Positions 42,220-50,263 of a DNA stretch of 64,000 nucleotides are shown one piece after another (position 1 is the stretch's first letter; each line of letters starts with the position of its first letter). Origin of the DNA: CAWFYI01 sp963820105 (lineage in GTDB: Bacteria; Patescibacteriota; Saccharimonadia; Saccharimonadales; UBA4665); the NCBI GenBank assembly GCA_963820105.1, contig CAWFYI010000001.1, forward strand, positions 310,001 to 374,000. The letters run 5' to 3'. A program made the position numbers and the translations under genes. The notes below the pieces were generated by a model. The model was not told where the DNA came from, did no database searches, and saw only the letters and a list, made by a program, of their open reading frames with translations.

Positions 42220-42844
42220 TGGCTGCTTCACCCGCCACCGATAATGCTCCGGCTCCGGCCCAGACCGCCAAGGCGCCGAAGCAAAGCGGTACCGGCGCCC
42301 GCTTGCGCGCGCTCTACAATGACAAACTGGCCAAGGAATTACAAAAAGATCTTGGGCTGAAGAATCTGCATGAGGTTCCGCGTTTGGAGAAGATAGTCGT
42401 GAACGCCGGCCTGGGCCGGGCCAAGGACGACAAGAAGCTCATGGAGTCTGCTGCCAATACCCTGCGCAAAAGTAACCGGGCAGCAGCCCATCCAGACCGT
42501 GGCCAAGAATTCCATCGCCGGATTCAAACTGCGCGAGGGCAATAAGATCGGCCTGAAGGTCACGCTCAGGGGCGAGCGCATGTATGAGTTCACCGACCGG
42601 GTGATCGCTACTCGTACTGCCCCGCCTGCGCGACTTCCACGGTGTAAGTACCAAGGCATTCGACCGGCAAGGCAACTACAGTCTGGGCTTCACCGACCAA
42701 TCGGTCTTCCCGGAACTGAGTTTCGAAGAAACCACCACTGTACATGGCCTGCAGGCCGTATTTGTAATTAACGCTAAGCAACCGGAACACGCCCGCGCTT
42801 TGCTCGAGAAGTTCGGTATGCCGTTCCAGAAAGGAGACAAGTAA
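42219..42844 (+). CDS. rplE: 50S ribosomal protein L5 (uL5), frame-disrupted
   Basis: After a 25-residue Ala/Pro-rich extension (SPATDNAPAPAQTAKAPK) the L5 core starts at LRALYNDKLAKELQKDLG. One extra A near 42471 and one extra C near 42613 break the frame. Corrected, it reads VTGQQPIQTVAKNSIAGFKL, VLPRLRDFHGVSTKAFD and YSLGFTDQSVFPEL, ending FGMPFQKGDK. It contacts 5S rRNA. The stop overlaps rpsN. Confidence 0.92.
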
Positions 42845-43114
42845 TGGCTAAGAAATCAATCGTGGCGCGAGACGCCAAACGGATCAAGATGATCGATAAA
42901 TACGCTGCCAAGCGCAAGGAGCTGAAGGAGCTCGGCGACCAGGAAGGTCTGGCGAATCTGCCGCGCAATTCGTCGCCGACCCGGCGCACCAACCGCTGTG
43001 TCGAAACCGGCCGTTCACGCTCGTTACATGCGCCAGTTCGGCTTGAGCCGTCTGAGTTTCCGCGAGCATGCCGTAAAGGGCGAAATACCCGGAGTAACGA
43101 AGTCGAGTTGGTAG
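42844..43114 (+). CDS. rpsN: 30S ribosomal protein S14 (uS14), frame-disrupted
   Basis: Starts MAKKSIVARDAKRIKMIDKY. One extra T near 43021 separates NRCVETGRSR from RYMRQFGLSRLSFREHAVKG, ending TKSSW at the TAG 43112. The zinc-binding cysteines of the short S14 type are not present as CxxC pairs, so this is the zinc-independent (C-minus) form. Length about 89 aa. Confidence 0.9.
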
Positions 43115-43122
43115 GAGGATAT

Positions 43123-43525
43123 ATGAGTAGCACCACCACTGATCCAATAGCTGACATGCTGACCCGCATCCGCAACGCCATCGCCGTGCGTAAGGTAGAG
43201 GTGAGCTTGCCGCATTCCCAGATCAAAGAATCAGTCGCCCGTCTGCTGCAGGAGAACAACTTCGTAGACGCAGTTTCCATCAGCGACGCTCCGGTTGGCA
43301 AGACTCTGACCGTGAAGATCAACGACGAGGTCAGGCAACGCGCGCATAACTGAAATCGTGCGCATGAGCAAACCGGGCCGCCGGCACTATGTCAACGCCC
43401 GGGAAATCCCCGTGGTAAAGCGCGGCCGCGGCGTGATTATACTCTCTACATCCAAGGGCGTTATGACCGGACAGCAGGCCAGGGACGAACATGTGGGCGG
43501 CGAATTAATCTGTAAGGTCTATTAA
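43123..43525 (+). CDS. rpsH: 30S ribosomal protein S8 (uS8), frame-disrupted
   Basis: S8 nucleates the 30S platform. TTDPIADMLTRIRNAIAVRK is diagnostic. One extra A near 43333 is followed by the corrected ITEIVRMSKPGRRHYVNARE and the signature VIILSTSKGVMTGQQARDEH to the TAA 43523. A TAGGAGG-type site lies 5-6 nt before the ATG. Confidence 0.93.
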
Positions 43526-43543
43526 GGAAGGTAAAGAAAGACA

Positions 43544-44089
43544 ATGAGCCGAGTAGGAAAACTGCCGATTCCCGTCCCCAGCGGCGTGACAATCACTATC
43601 GACCCGTCCGAGATTACCGTAACGGGCAGCAAGGGGGCGCTGAAACAGTCGGCCATGCCTGGAATTACCGTAGAGCAGAAGGGCGGCGAAGTGATAGTTA
43701 CCCGTGCTGACGATCAGCCGAAGACACGCGCCAAACATGGGCTTATGCGGGCTCTGCTGAGCAATATGGTGACCGGAGTGAGCGAAGGTTTCACCAAGAA
43801 ACTCGAGATTAACGGCGTGGGTTACCGCGTGGCCGCACAGGGAGCCGATCTCAAACTGAACATAGGCCTGTCGCATGACGTCATTTATAAGATACCGCCA
43901 GGCGTGACAGCCGCCGTGGAGCAGAACAAGATAACCGTGAGCGGCATCAGCCGCCAGCAGGTCGGCCAGGTAGCCGCCGAGATTCGCTCGCTCAAGAAGC
44001 CCGAACCCTATAAAGGCAAGGGCATCAAATATGAAGGTGAACGTATCCTGCGCAAGTCAGGCAAATCCGGCAAGGAGAAACAGGCATGA
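43544..44089 (+). CDS. rplF: 50S ribosomal protein L6 (uL6)
   Basis: The 181-aa protein has MSRVGKLPIPVPSGVTITID, two L6-type domains, LEINGVGYRVAAQGADLKLN and the C-terminal signature PEPYKGKGIKYEGERILRK. Intact, with an ATGA overlap into rplR. Confidence 0.97.
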   Translation: MSRVGKLPIPVPSGVTITIDPSEITVTGSKGALKQSAMPGITVEQKGGEVIVTRADDQPKTRAKHGLMRALLSNMVTGVSEGFTKKLEINGVGYRVAAQGADLKLNIGLSHDVIYKIPPGVTAAVEQNKITVSGISRQQVGQVAAEIRSLKKPEPYKGKGIKYEGERILRKSGKSGKEKQA

Positions 44090-44445
44090 GCAAGCAGTTA
44101 GCCCATAAGTTGCATAACCGGACCCAACGCCGGCGTCGCATCCGCTCCGTAGTAAGCGGCAGCGCTGAGCGTCCGCGTCTGCACGTGTTCGTCAGCAACC
44201 TGCACGTCACTGCCCAGCTGATCGACGACGTCTCCGGCAAGACCATCGCGTACGCGACCACCGTGGGCCAGAAAGACCCGAAGGGAACCATGACCGAAAG
44301 GGCCGTATGGGTCGGCAACGAGATAGCCGCCAAAGCCAAGACTAAGAAAATTAAAGCTGTGGTTTTTGACAGGGGCGGCAAGTTGTATCATGGCCGCGTA
44401 GCGGCCCTGGCCGACGCAGCCCGTAAAGCAGGATTGGAGTTCTAA
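44086..44445 (+). CDS. rplR: 50S ribosomal protein L18 (uL18)
   Basis: The 119-aa 5S rRNA-binding protein: RRRRIRSVVSGSAERPRLHV, IDDVSGKTIAYATTVG and the C-terminal VFDRGGKLYHGRVAALADAA. Intact; one base separates it from rpsE. Confidence 0.97.
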   Translation: MSKQLAHKLHNRTQRRRRIRSVVSGSAERPRLHVFVSNLHVTAQLIDDVSGKTIAYATTVGQKDPKGTMTERAVWVGNEIAAKAKTKKIKAVVFDRGGKLYHGRVAALADAARKAGLEF

Positions 44446-44446
44446 T

Positions 44447-45019
44447 ATGCCAGATACGAAACCTCAACAACGGCGCTCTAGGCGCCCCGAGATCCAACCG
44501 GAAGAGAAGCAGTTCGATGAGCGCACGCTGCACATCGACCGCGTGGCCCGCGTGGTAAAGGGCGGCCGGCGTTTCCGTTTCCGCGCGCTCGTGGTCGTCG
44601 GCGATCGCAAGCACAAGGTCGGCATAGGTTCGGCCAAGGGTACGGACGTTACCGCCGCAGTGAACAAGGCTACGGACGTGGCCAAGAAGAGTATGGTGGA
44701 AGTTTCGCTCTACAAAGGAACTTTGCCGCACGAGATCGAACAGAAGGTCAGCGGCGCCCACATCCTGCTGAAGCCTGCCAGTCCGGGTACCGGTCTGATA
44801 GCGGGCGGCGCCGTCCGCACAATCCTGGAAGTGGCGGGCGTCAAGAACGCGCTCAGCAAGTCCCTGGGCTCATCCAACAAGACGAACATAGCCTATGCCA
44901 CCATCGCCGCTCTGGACAACTTGGTACCCGCCAGCAAATGGGTGACGACTTCAGCCAGCAAGGCCGCTAAGCCAGCCAAGAAACCCGCGAAGGAATCCGC
45001 TAAGAAGGCTGAATCATGA
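44447..45019 (+). CDS. rpsE: 30S ribosomal protein S5 (uS5)
   Basis: The S5 core is RVARVVKGGRRFRFRALVVV, GSAKGTDVTAAVNKATDVAK and GTGLIAGGAVRTILEVAGVK. The 190-aa product has a C-terminal Lys/Ala tail (SKAAKPAKKPAKESAKKAES). The next gene is rplO by ATGA overlap; rpmD (L30), normally between them, is absent. Confidence 0.96.
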   Translation: MPDTKPQQRRSRRPEIQPEEKQFDERTLHIDRVARVVKGGRRFRFRALVVVGDRKHKVGIGSAKGTDVTAAVNKATDVAKKSMVEVSLYKGTLPHEIEQKVSGAHILLKPASPGTGLIAGGAVRTILEVAGVKNALSKSLGSSNKTNIAYATIAALDNLVPASKWVTTSASKAAKPAKKPAKESAKKAES

Positions 45020-45498
45020 AATATCACGAACTGCAGACCGCTTCTCCGAGGGTACGCAAACGCGTCGGCCGCGGCATCGCCGCCGGCAAAGGCAAGACGG
45101 CCGGACGCGGCACCAAGGGCCAGAAAGCCCGCGCCGGATCAAGCGCCAAGCCGGGCTTTGCCGGCGGCTCCAATCCTCTGATGAAAAAACTGCCCAAGCT
45201 GCCCGGTTTCCACAGCCATCGTTTTCCTGCCGAGAACGTCTACACAGGCCAGCTTGAACAGTTCGGAGGCAAGATCGTCGACGCCAAAGTTTTGGCAGAG
45301 TCCGGCATAATCAGCCATCCCTACGTCAAGGCCAAGCTCATAGTCAAGGGCGGCCTCACCAAAAAAGTTACCGTCAAACTACCATCTGCCAGCGAAGCGG
45401 CTATAGCAGTAGTCCAGAAGGCCGGCGGCAGTTTCGAAAAGACCGCCCGGCTGGCTCGTCCGAAGTCCTCCGGCAACAAAAAGTCCAAAGACGCTTAA
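45016..45498 (+). CDS. rplO: 50S ribosomal protein L15 (uL15)
   Basis: The 160-aa protein has the Gly/Arg-rich N-terminus typical of L15 (RVGRGIAAGKGKTAGRGTKG, then QKARAGSSAKPGFAGG) and the C-terminal AAIAVVQKAGGSFEK block. Intact. A basic tail of about 15 residues follows. Confidence 0.96.
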   Translation: MKYHELQTASPRVRKRVGRGIAAGKGKTAGRGTKGQKARAGSSAKPGFAGGSNPLMKKLPKLPGFHSHRFPAENVYTGQLEQFGGKIVDAKVLAESGIISHPYVKAKLIVKGGLTKKVTVKLPSASEAAIAVVQKAGGSFEKTARLARPKSSGNKKSKDA

Positions 45499-45530
45499 CG
45501 AGCAGTTCCATGCATGCTAATCCAGCCATG

Positions 45531-45564
45531 TCCGATTATTATAATAATTTTTATAATAATCGGA
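45531..45564 (+). repeat. perfect 14-bp inverted repeat upstream of secY
   Basis: TCCGATTATTATAA and its exact complement TTATAATAATCGGA are separated by 6 nt. No T-run follows. The AT-rich arms contain TATAAT on both strands. A second small hairpin, AGGG-CGAAA-CCCT, follows near 45586. The 163-bp gap to secY otherwise has only weak promoter-like sequences. Confidence 0.8.
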
Positions 45565-45661
45565 AGTACGAGAAGCAAAGGTGTAGGGCGAAACCCTCCG
45601 TTGTGCTGACAATTATTTCTGTGCTTTAATTAATAGACATGATAAGAGAGACAAACCAGCT

Positions 45662-47170
45662 GTGAACTGGAAAATCATCGCCAAGTCGCTAGGACACAAG
45701 GATATGCGGGGACGACTGCTGGTGGTTCTAGGCATCCTGTTGGTCTTCCGCATTCTGGCCCACATCCCGGTGCCCATCGGCAATGCCCAGACCTTGCACC
45801 AGGTACTGCAGAACCTGTTCAACTCCAGCAATACGCCGCAGCTGCTTAGCTTCATTAACGTGCTGTCCGGCGGCGCGCTGGCTAACTTCTCTATAATGAT
45901 CGCGGGCCTGGGGCCGTACATAAACGCCTCCATCATCATGCAGCTGCTCACCAAAGCAGTCCCGCAGCTGGAAGCCCTGCACAAAGAAGGCGAGTTCGGA
46001 CAGAAAAAGATCAACCAGTACACGCGTATGCTTACCTTGCCGCTGGCCATCATCCAGTCCATCGGCTCAATCTACCTTATACGGCAGGCCGCTCAATCAA
46101 TCGGCGGCATCGGTGACATCACGGCGAACACCTCGCCAATGCAATGGATCCTGATGGTCGCGGCGTTGACCGGCGGCTCGATGCTGCTGATGTGGCTGGG
46201 CGAACTGGTGACCGAGCAGAGCGTCGGCAACGGTATCTCGCTCATAATCACCGTGGGTATCGTCAGCCGCCTGCCCTCCAATCTGGGGGAAATCATCAGC
46301 ACTGGAGCGGGTACCGCCAAGCATATGAGCGTTCTGGGCTACACCCTGCCCATCAGCAGGGGCGAGCTTATTTACGCCGGTATAATCCTGGCGGCGGTGC
46401 TGTTAATAACGTGGCTTGTCGTGATGCTTAACGAGGCGGCGCGCAACCTGACCGTTAATTACGCCAAACGCGTGCAGGGCAACCGGGCGTATGGCGGCAT
46501 CACCACGGTGCTTCCGGTCAAGCTCATAACCGCCGGCGTGGTTCCGATAATCTTCGCGGTGGCCTTCCTGAGCGTGCCGAGTTTCGCCGGCCAGCTGCTC
46601 AGCGGCAGCCACAACCCGCACTGGGCGCACCTCGGCCAGAATCTGGTTACCTGGTTCCAGTCGCCAACCGCCCAGACTTTCCAGACAGAAGGCCTCAAGG
46701 CCTACATATACCCGTTGACCTATTTCTTCCTGGTTTTCGTCTTCACCTTCTTCTATACCAGCATAACCTTTAACTCGCAGGAGATAGCCGAGAACCTGCA
46801 CAAGCAGGGCGGCTTCATCGAGGGCGTACGCGGCGGCGACCGGACTGAAAAATACCTGTCCAAGATCGTCAACCGCCTGACGTTCTTCGGCGCTGTCAGC
46901 CTGGGCCTGCTGGCCGTAGTGCCGATCATCGGCCAGCGCTTCGTGCCGGTCAGCATCAGTATCGGCGGCACCAGCGTATTGATACTTGTTTCCGTTGCCC
47001 TACAGACCCTGCGTGCCGTGGAATCCCGCGCGCTGATGGTGACCTACGACCAATACTCCGAACCAGACTTCTTCTACGAACCCGGCGCACCTGCCGACGC
47101 CGGCACCGGCGGCCGCCGCCTACGTTTCAGCCAGCGCCTGCTGCGCCGCGGCAAACGGGACAAAAAATAG
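45662..47170 (+). CDS. secY: preprotein translocase subunit SecY
   Basis: Central channel of the Sec translocon. The 502-aa membrane protein has about ten transmembrane segments, the plug region (GGALANFSIMIAGLGPYINA), ASIIMQLL, and the cytoplasmic loop QEIAENLHKQGGFIEGVRGG preceding the last helices. The start is GTG at 45662 with only a weak upstream site. A Gly/Arg-rich cytoplasmic C-terminal tail is longer than usual. adk and map, which usually follow, are missing here. Confidence 0.96.
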   Translation: MNWKIIAKSLGHKDMRGRLLVVLGILLVFRILAHIPVPIGNAQTLHQVLQNLFNSSNTPQLLSFINVLSGGALANFSIMIAGLGPYINASIIMQLLTKAVPQLEALHKEGEFGQKKINQYTRMLTLPLAIIQSIGSIYLIRQAAQSIGGIGDITANTSPMQWILMVAALTGGSMLLMWLGELVTEQSVGNGISLIITVGIVSRLPSNLGEIISTGAGTAKHMSVLGYTLPISRGELIYAGIILAAVLLITWLVVMLNEAARNLTVNYAKRVQGNRAYGGITTVLPVKLITAGVVPIIFAVAFLSVPSFAGQLLSGSHNPHWAHLGQNLVTWFQSPTAQTFQTEGLKAYIYPLTYFFLVFVFTFFYTSITFNSQEIAENLHKQGGFIEGVRGGDRTEKYLSKIVNRLTFFGAVSLGLLAVVPIIGQRFVPVSISIGGTSVLILVSVALQTLRAVESRALMVTYDQYSEPDFFYEPGAPADAGTGGRRLRFSQRLLRRGKRDKK

Positions 47171-47206
47171 ACTGAAGCCTACAAACCCATTCTAAGGAGT
47201 AATAAA

Positions 47207-47274
47207 CGTGAATTTGCCCATAAACTACACAAAATTCACGCTAAATTGACAAAATAATGTGAATTTGGTACAAT
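47207..47274 (+). promoter_or_regulatory. fic promoter with repeated operator-like sites
   Basis: TTGACA (47246) and TACAAT (47269) are spaced by exactly 17 nt; the -10 ends 7 nt before ATG 47282. CGTGAATTT at 47207 and AAATTCACG at 47232 form a 9-bp inverted repeat. A further GTGAATTT at 47259 sits between -35 and -10, and a degenerate copy, AAATTGAC (47243), overlaps the -35. Confidence 0.8.
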
Positions 47275-47281
47275 TAAAGCT

Positions 47282-48184
47282 ATGTTGAACGAGAGCACTA
47301 AAGATAAAATCAAGACCCTGAAAAGGGAGTACGAGCGGCTTAAAAACGGCAAAGCGTCGCTGTTAAAGGTGCTGGCGGAGGCGGAACTGCCAGAGCTGGT
47401 CTACAACTCCAACGCCATAGAAAACTCCACGCTTACCCTTAAAGAAACCGAGCGCATCTTATTAGAGCTGGAAGTTGCCAGGAGGGTTTCGGTCCGTGAA
47501 TTATTTGAGGCCAAGAATCTGGCGCGGGTTAATGAGTACCTGGACGCCAAGCCAAACTTGCCAGTAAGCGCTGACGCCATCCTGCTGTTGCACAAAATGC
47601 TGATCGGCGGCATTGACGACGGTATCGCCGGTCGTTTGCGCAAGCAGAATGAACATGTACGCGTCGGCACTCATATAGCGCCGGCGCCGGAACACGTGCC
47701 CCGCTTGCTGGAAAACTTACTGGACGATTATGCCAGCAGTCACGATCGTTATTTTTTGGAAAACATCGCTTATTTTCATTTGGAATTCGAGCGGATTCAC
47801 CCGTTTTGCGACGGCAACGGCCGGATTGGCCGCGTGCTTATAAACCAGCAGTTGGCCCGCCTGGGTTACCCACCGTTGATTATCCGTAACAAGGGCAAGC
47901 GCAGCGACTACTATCCGTTGTTCCAGAAATTTGTCGACAACAAGGACTACAGCGGCATGGCTAACTTATTGGCCCTGGGCCTGCAAGAATCGCTTCACAA
48001 ACGCCTGGCGTACCTGAAAGGCCTGGAAGTGGTAAAACTGACGGAATACGCCAAAGCGCGCCAGCTGGCTCCAAATGCCCAGCTCAATGCCGCCAAGCGC
48101 CAGACCATCCCGGCCTTCCGCGAAAAAGGCGCCTGGAAAATCGCCCAACAACCACCAAAGCGACCCAAGCGAGGCAAAACATGA
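47282..48184 (+). CDS. Fic-domain protein (AMPylase) with C-terminal HTH
   Basis: Fic proteins transfer AMP or related groups to target proteins. The 300-aa protein has an N-terminal inhibitory-helix motif SNAIEN (the S/TxxxE(G/N) type, about residue 43), the catalytic Fic motif HPFCDGNGRIGR (about 178-189) and, at residues 245-285, a helix-turn-helix-like segment similar to excisionase/MerR-type domains (YAKARQLAPNAQLNAAKRQT, then PAFREKGAWKI). The inhibitory motif precedes the Fic core, as in class II. The HTH and the operator repeats upstream suggest autoregulation. Whether it acts as a toxin or a housekeeping AMPylase cannot be told. Confidence 0.9.
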   Translation: MLNESTKDKIKTLKREYERLKNGKASLLKVLAEAELPELVYNSNAIENSTLTLKETERILLELEVARRVSVRELFEAKNLARVNEYLDAKPNLPVSADAILLLHKMLIGGIDDGIAGRLRKQNEHVRVGTHIAPAPEHVPRLLENLLDDYASSHDRYFLENIAYFHLEFERIHPFCDGNGRIGRVLINQQLARLGYPPLIIRNKGKRSDYYPLFQKFVDNKDYSGMANLLALGLQESLHKRLAYLKGLEVVKLTEYAKARQLAPNAQLNAAKRQTIPAFREKGAWKIAQQPPKRPKRGKT

Positions 48185-48226
48185 CCGATCCGCGCCGCAC
48201 CATGGACGAAGTAACGCGAAAGGGAG

Positions 48227-48245
48227 CGGCGTAAGGCGCCGTTTT
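48227..48245 (+). terminator. possible short terminator after fic
   Basis: CGGCG-TAAGG-CGCCG followed by TTTT. The stem is only 5 bp, so strength is uncertain. Confidence 0.4.
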
Positions 48246-48252
48246 GACTGAA

Positions 48253-48813
48253 ATGGACTGGAGTAAATTACTACCAATTATCATACCTTCTGTAATCGCT
48301 CTCATTAGCGGGCTTTTTGGCTATTTTTTAAAATATTATCTAGACAAAAAGGCTAGGTTTAGCTCCGACAACGCCGCAATTAAGCGGGAGATGTATGAAG
48401 ACTATATAGGGTCCATCATGAAATTTGTGAGTAACCCCAATGACCAAGCTGGCAATTTGAACGATAAGCAAACAAAAGAAATATTATCAAAAATGAGAGA
48501 ATTTCACCGCAAGGCTATTTTGTATTCTTCACCTCGAGTAGTAAACGCTTTTGCTGATTTTTTGCAGTATGCATATAGATATCCTGAGGGCGACGGTAAG
48601 GGCGAGTATATGATGGCGTTAGTCACTAACATCTTTAAAGAAATGCGTCGAGATATAGGTTTGTCAAATTATGGGCTTGGCAGCGGTGCGATACGATTAA
48701 TACGCCCTGTTGTAAATGATTATGATCAAGTAATTGCGCCTATTGAATACGGTTTGATTGGCAATGCTAAAAGAGCAGCTAAATCAATTAAAAAAACTGG
48801 CGAGGATGAATAA
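48253..48813 (+). CDS. hypothetical single-pass membrane protein
   Basis: The 186-aa protein (ATG 48253; a TTG at 48244 is also in frame) has one N-terminal membrane helix (PIIIPSVIALISGLFGYFL) followed by a charged, helical cytoplasmic domain (EMYEDYIGSIMKFVSNPNDQ, then LSKMREFHRKAILYSS). It is strongly AT-rich compared with secY and rpsM, suggesting lateral acquisition. It lies in the toxin-like island between Fic and Zeta. Similar membrane-helix-plus-helical-domain proteins occur widely without a known role. Confidence 0.7.
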   Translation: MDWSKLLPIIIPSVIALISGLFGYFLKYYLDKKARFSSDNAAIKREMYEDYIGSIMKFVSNPNDQAGNLNDKQTKEILSKMREFHRKAILYSSPRVVNAFADFLQYAYRYPEGDGKGEYMMALVTNIFKEMRRDIGLSNYGLGSGAIRLIRPVVNDYDQVIAPIEYGLIGNAKRAAKSIKKTGEDE

Positions 48814-48824
48814 ACAACGCAGCT

Positions 48825-49112
48825 ATGAAAAAGATCTCGGTAACTCTATTGGCCGATGATGATAGTGCGGACCATGCGTATGAGGTGGATGTTCTTTCGC
48901 GCTATAAGTACAAAGTTACGTTTTCGGATGGATATTACCGGAAACTGACGGGCGGAAAAATCGATCCGGCCGGGATGGTAGAAAAATCATTTGAATTTTT
49001 GCTGGAAAGGGAAGGGCCGGAGTCTATTCTGCGAGAATTCGACCTGCCTACTATCCAGAAGTACTTCCCTGACTATGAGTCGCGGATGAAGGGCTTGTTC
49101 GGTACTACTTAG
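48825..49112 (+). CDS. hypothetical protein
   Basis: A 95-aa soluble protein, mixed alpha/beta: MKKISVTLLADDDSADHAYE, VTFSDGYYRKLTGGKIDP and a helical end, FDLPTIQKYFPDYESRMK. No family is recognised. It follows the membrane protein by 11 nt, probably in the same unit. Its last 8 bases overlap the convergent small gene on the other strand. Confidence 0.65.
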   Translation: MKKISVTLLADDDSADHAYEVDVLSRYKYKVTFSDGYYRKLTGGKIDPAGMVEKSFEFLLEREGPESILREFDLPTIQKYFPDYESRMKGLFGTT

Positions 49113-49263
49113 ATCTCTGTTTGGCGCGAATCTTTTCGGCTTCGCGGAGAGTTTTTTGCTGGTCTTCGACAGACTTTTTATAAATGCGCTTAAGAGTCGC
49201 GGCTTTCATAGGGCCGCTCTTGTCCAGGTATTCTTGCTGTTCTTTGGTCAGGGATAGTTCCAT
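49105..49263 (-). CDS. 52-aa charged protein downstream of zeta
   Basis: A short open frame on the minus strand starts with ATG at 49263, 9 nt after the zeta stop, with an AGAGGTAA ribosome site. It reads MELSLTKEQQEYLDKSGPMK and continues as a helical, Lys/Glu-rich protein ending QRSK. Spacing and ribosome site suggest it is real and co-transcribed with zeta. It could be an antitoxin-like partner, but the usual epsilon antitoxin is upstream of zeta and larger, so this is speculation. Confidence 0.65.
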   Translation of the reverse strand: MELSLTKEQQEYLDKSGPMKAATLKRIYKKSVEDQQKTLREAEKIRAKQRSK

Positions 49264-49272
49264 CGGTTACCT

Positions 49273-49962
49273 CTACTTAAGATTATAAGGTTTTTTTAGC
49301 GCTTGTTCAATCTGCTTAGCTTTATTTAATCGTTGGCTGTGCATGATTGCCGTAGCATTTCGTAGGTCTTTATGTCCGCGTTTGTTGATAATCCAGAAAC
49401 TGAATTTATCATCGCCATTGTGCGTTTTGAATATCTTTAACAGGTTAGCGTTAATCTTATTGCAGGTTTCTACGAAGCCTTTCCTTTCAATCGAACGTTT
49501 CTTAACCAGTTCCCGGGCTTGCGTGAGCTCCCAGGCCGCATTCGCTTCTTGAACAATGTAGACAACGATTACCCGGTATCCTTTCTTGAGGCATTTGTTG
49601 ATGTTCCTATGTCCGTTCTCGTGCGACAACGTGCCGTCGAACACGAAAGCGTAACCGTTTTTAAGGCAATCATTGAATATACGAGTTACCAAAGCACTGC
49701 CGGCCTTGCGGTAATTGTAGTATGCCTCGGGCCTATAGCCCTTGATATATTCAACTAGCTGGTCATGCTCGATAGGAATCAGCTCAGGAGTGTCTTCTCG
49801 TATGGTATTCTGCGTAAATTCGGTTTTGCCGGCGCCCGGTATGCCCGCCATAAAGAAGGCGACCTTTGCGGGCACAGACCTATGTTCTTTAAAGAACTTA
49901 GCGGCGACTTTGTCCTGGTTGGTTTTGTCCTTGACCCACTTTTTGGCTTCTTCCTCTGTCAT
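49273..49962 (-). CDS. Zeta-toxin family P-loop kinase
   Basis: The 229-aa protein has a Walker A in MAGIPGAGKTEFTQNTI (about residue 40), a zeta-type acidic region IPIEHDQLVEYIKGYRPEAY and VFDGTLSHENGHRNINKCLK. Zeta toxins phosphorylate UDP-N-acetylglucosamine and so block cell-wall synthesis; related proteins have other substrates. The family call is from fold and motifs; the target is not known. It is AT-rich like the rest of the island and has its own -10 box. No epsilon-like gene precedes it. Confidence 0.82.
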   Translation of the reverse strand: MTEEEAKKWVKDKTNQDKVAAKFFKEHRSVPAKVAFFMAGIPGAGKTEFTQNTIREDTPELIPIEHDQLVEYIKGYRPEAYYNYRKAGSALVTRIFNDCLKNGYAFVFDGTLSHENGHRNINKCLKKGYRVIVVYIVQEANAAWELTQARELVKKRSIERKGFVETCNKINANLLKIFKTHNGDDKFSFWIINKRGHKDLRNATAIMHSQRLNKAKQIEQALKKPYNLK

Positions 49963-49968
49963 GTAGCA

Positions 49969-49974
49969 ATCATA
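49969..49974 (-). promoter_or_regulatory. -10 box of zeta, leaderless arrangement
   Basis: On the minus strand TATGAT ends 6 nt before the zeta ATG (49962). Confidence 0.55.
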
Positions 49975-49990
49975 ACAGACTGAATCCGGT

Positions 49991-50148
49991 GTAGAAAAGT
50001 CATTCGGGTTCCTGTTGGAAAAGGAAGGCAGGCACTATGTGGCACAGTGTCTGGACGTTGACGTGTCCAGTTTTGGCGGCAGCGAAAAAAGGCCCTGTTG
50101 AATCTTCGCGAGGCCCTGGAACTATATTTCCAAGCTTCAAAAGACTAG
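49991..50148 (+). pseudogene. HicB-like antitoxin remnant
   Basis: The frame reads KSFGFLLEKEGRHYVAQCLD, VDVSSFGGSEK and, after a one-base loss in an A6 run near 50090, ALLNLREALELYF before a TAG. This is the HicB/UPF0150 pattern (short strands, then an ExALxNLxEALELY helix). No start codon exists upstream in frame, so it is probably decayed. No HicA toxin is visible beside it. Confidence 0.55.
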
Positions 50149-50217
50149 CTGGTCGTGGTATTATAGGGATTAGAAATCGCCTGGGCGGCGAGTACTTGAT
50201 AAGTTTACAAAAACACT

Positions 50218-50246
50218 TTACAAACTGTTGTGGCCTCTGCTATAAT
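50218..50246 (+). promoter_or_regulatory. promoter of infA / alpha operon
   Basis: TTACAA (50218) and TATAAT (50241) are spaced by 17 nt, with an extended-10 TGC immediately before TATAAT. The -10 ends 17 nt before ATG 50264. Confidence 0.75.
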
Positions 50247-50263
50247 TAGGCCTTGTTATATCT

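Noticed and set aside
48181..48234. 17-codon frame overlapping the fic stop (ATGA)
   Set aside because: Too short, no conserved feature, and it runs into the putative terminator.
50037..50249. 70-aa plus-strand open frame before infA
   Set aside because: It runs out of frame through the HicB-like remnant and has no coding character of its own.
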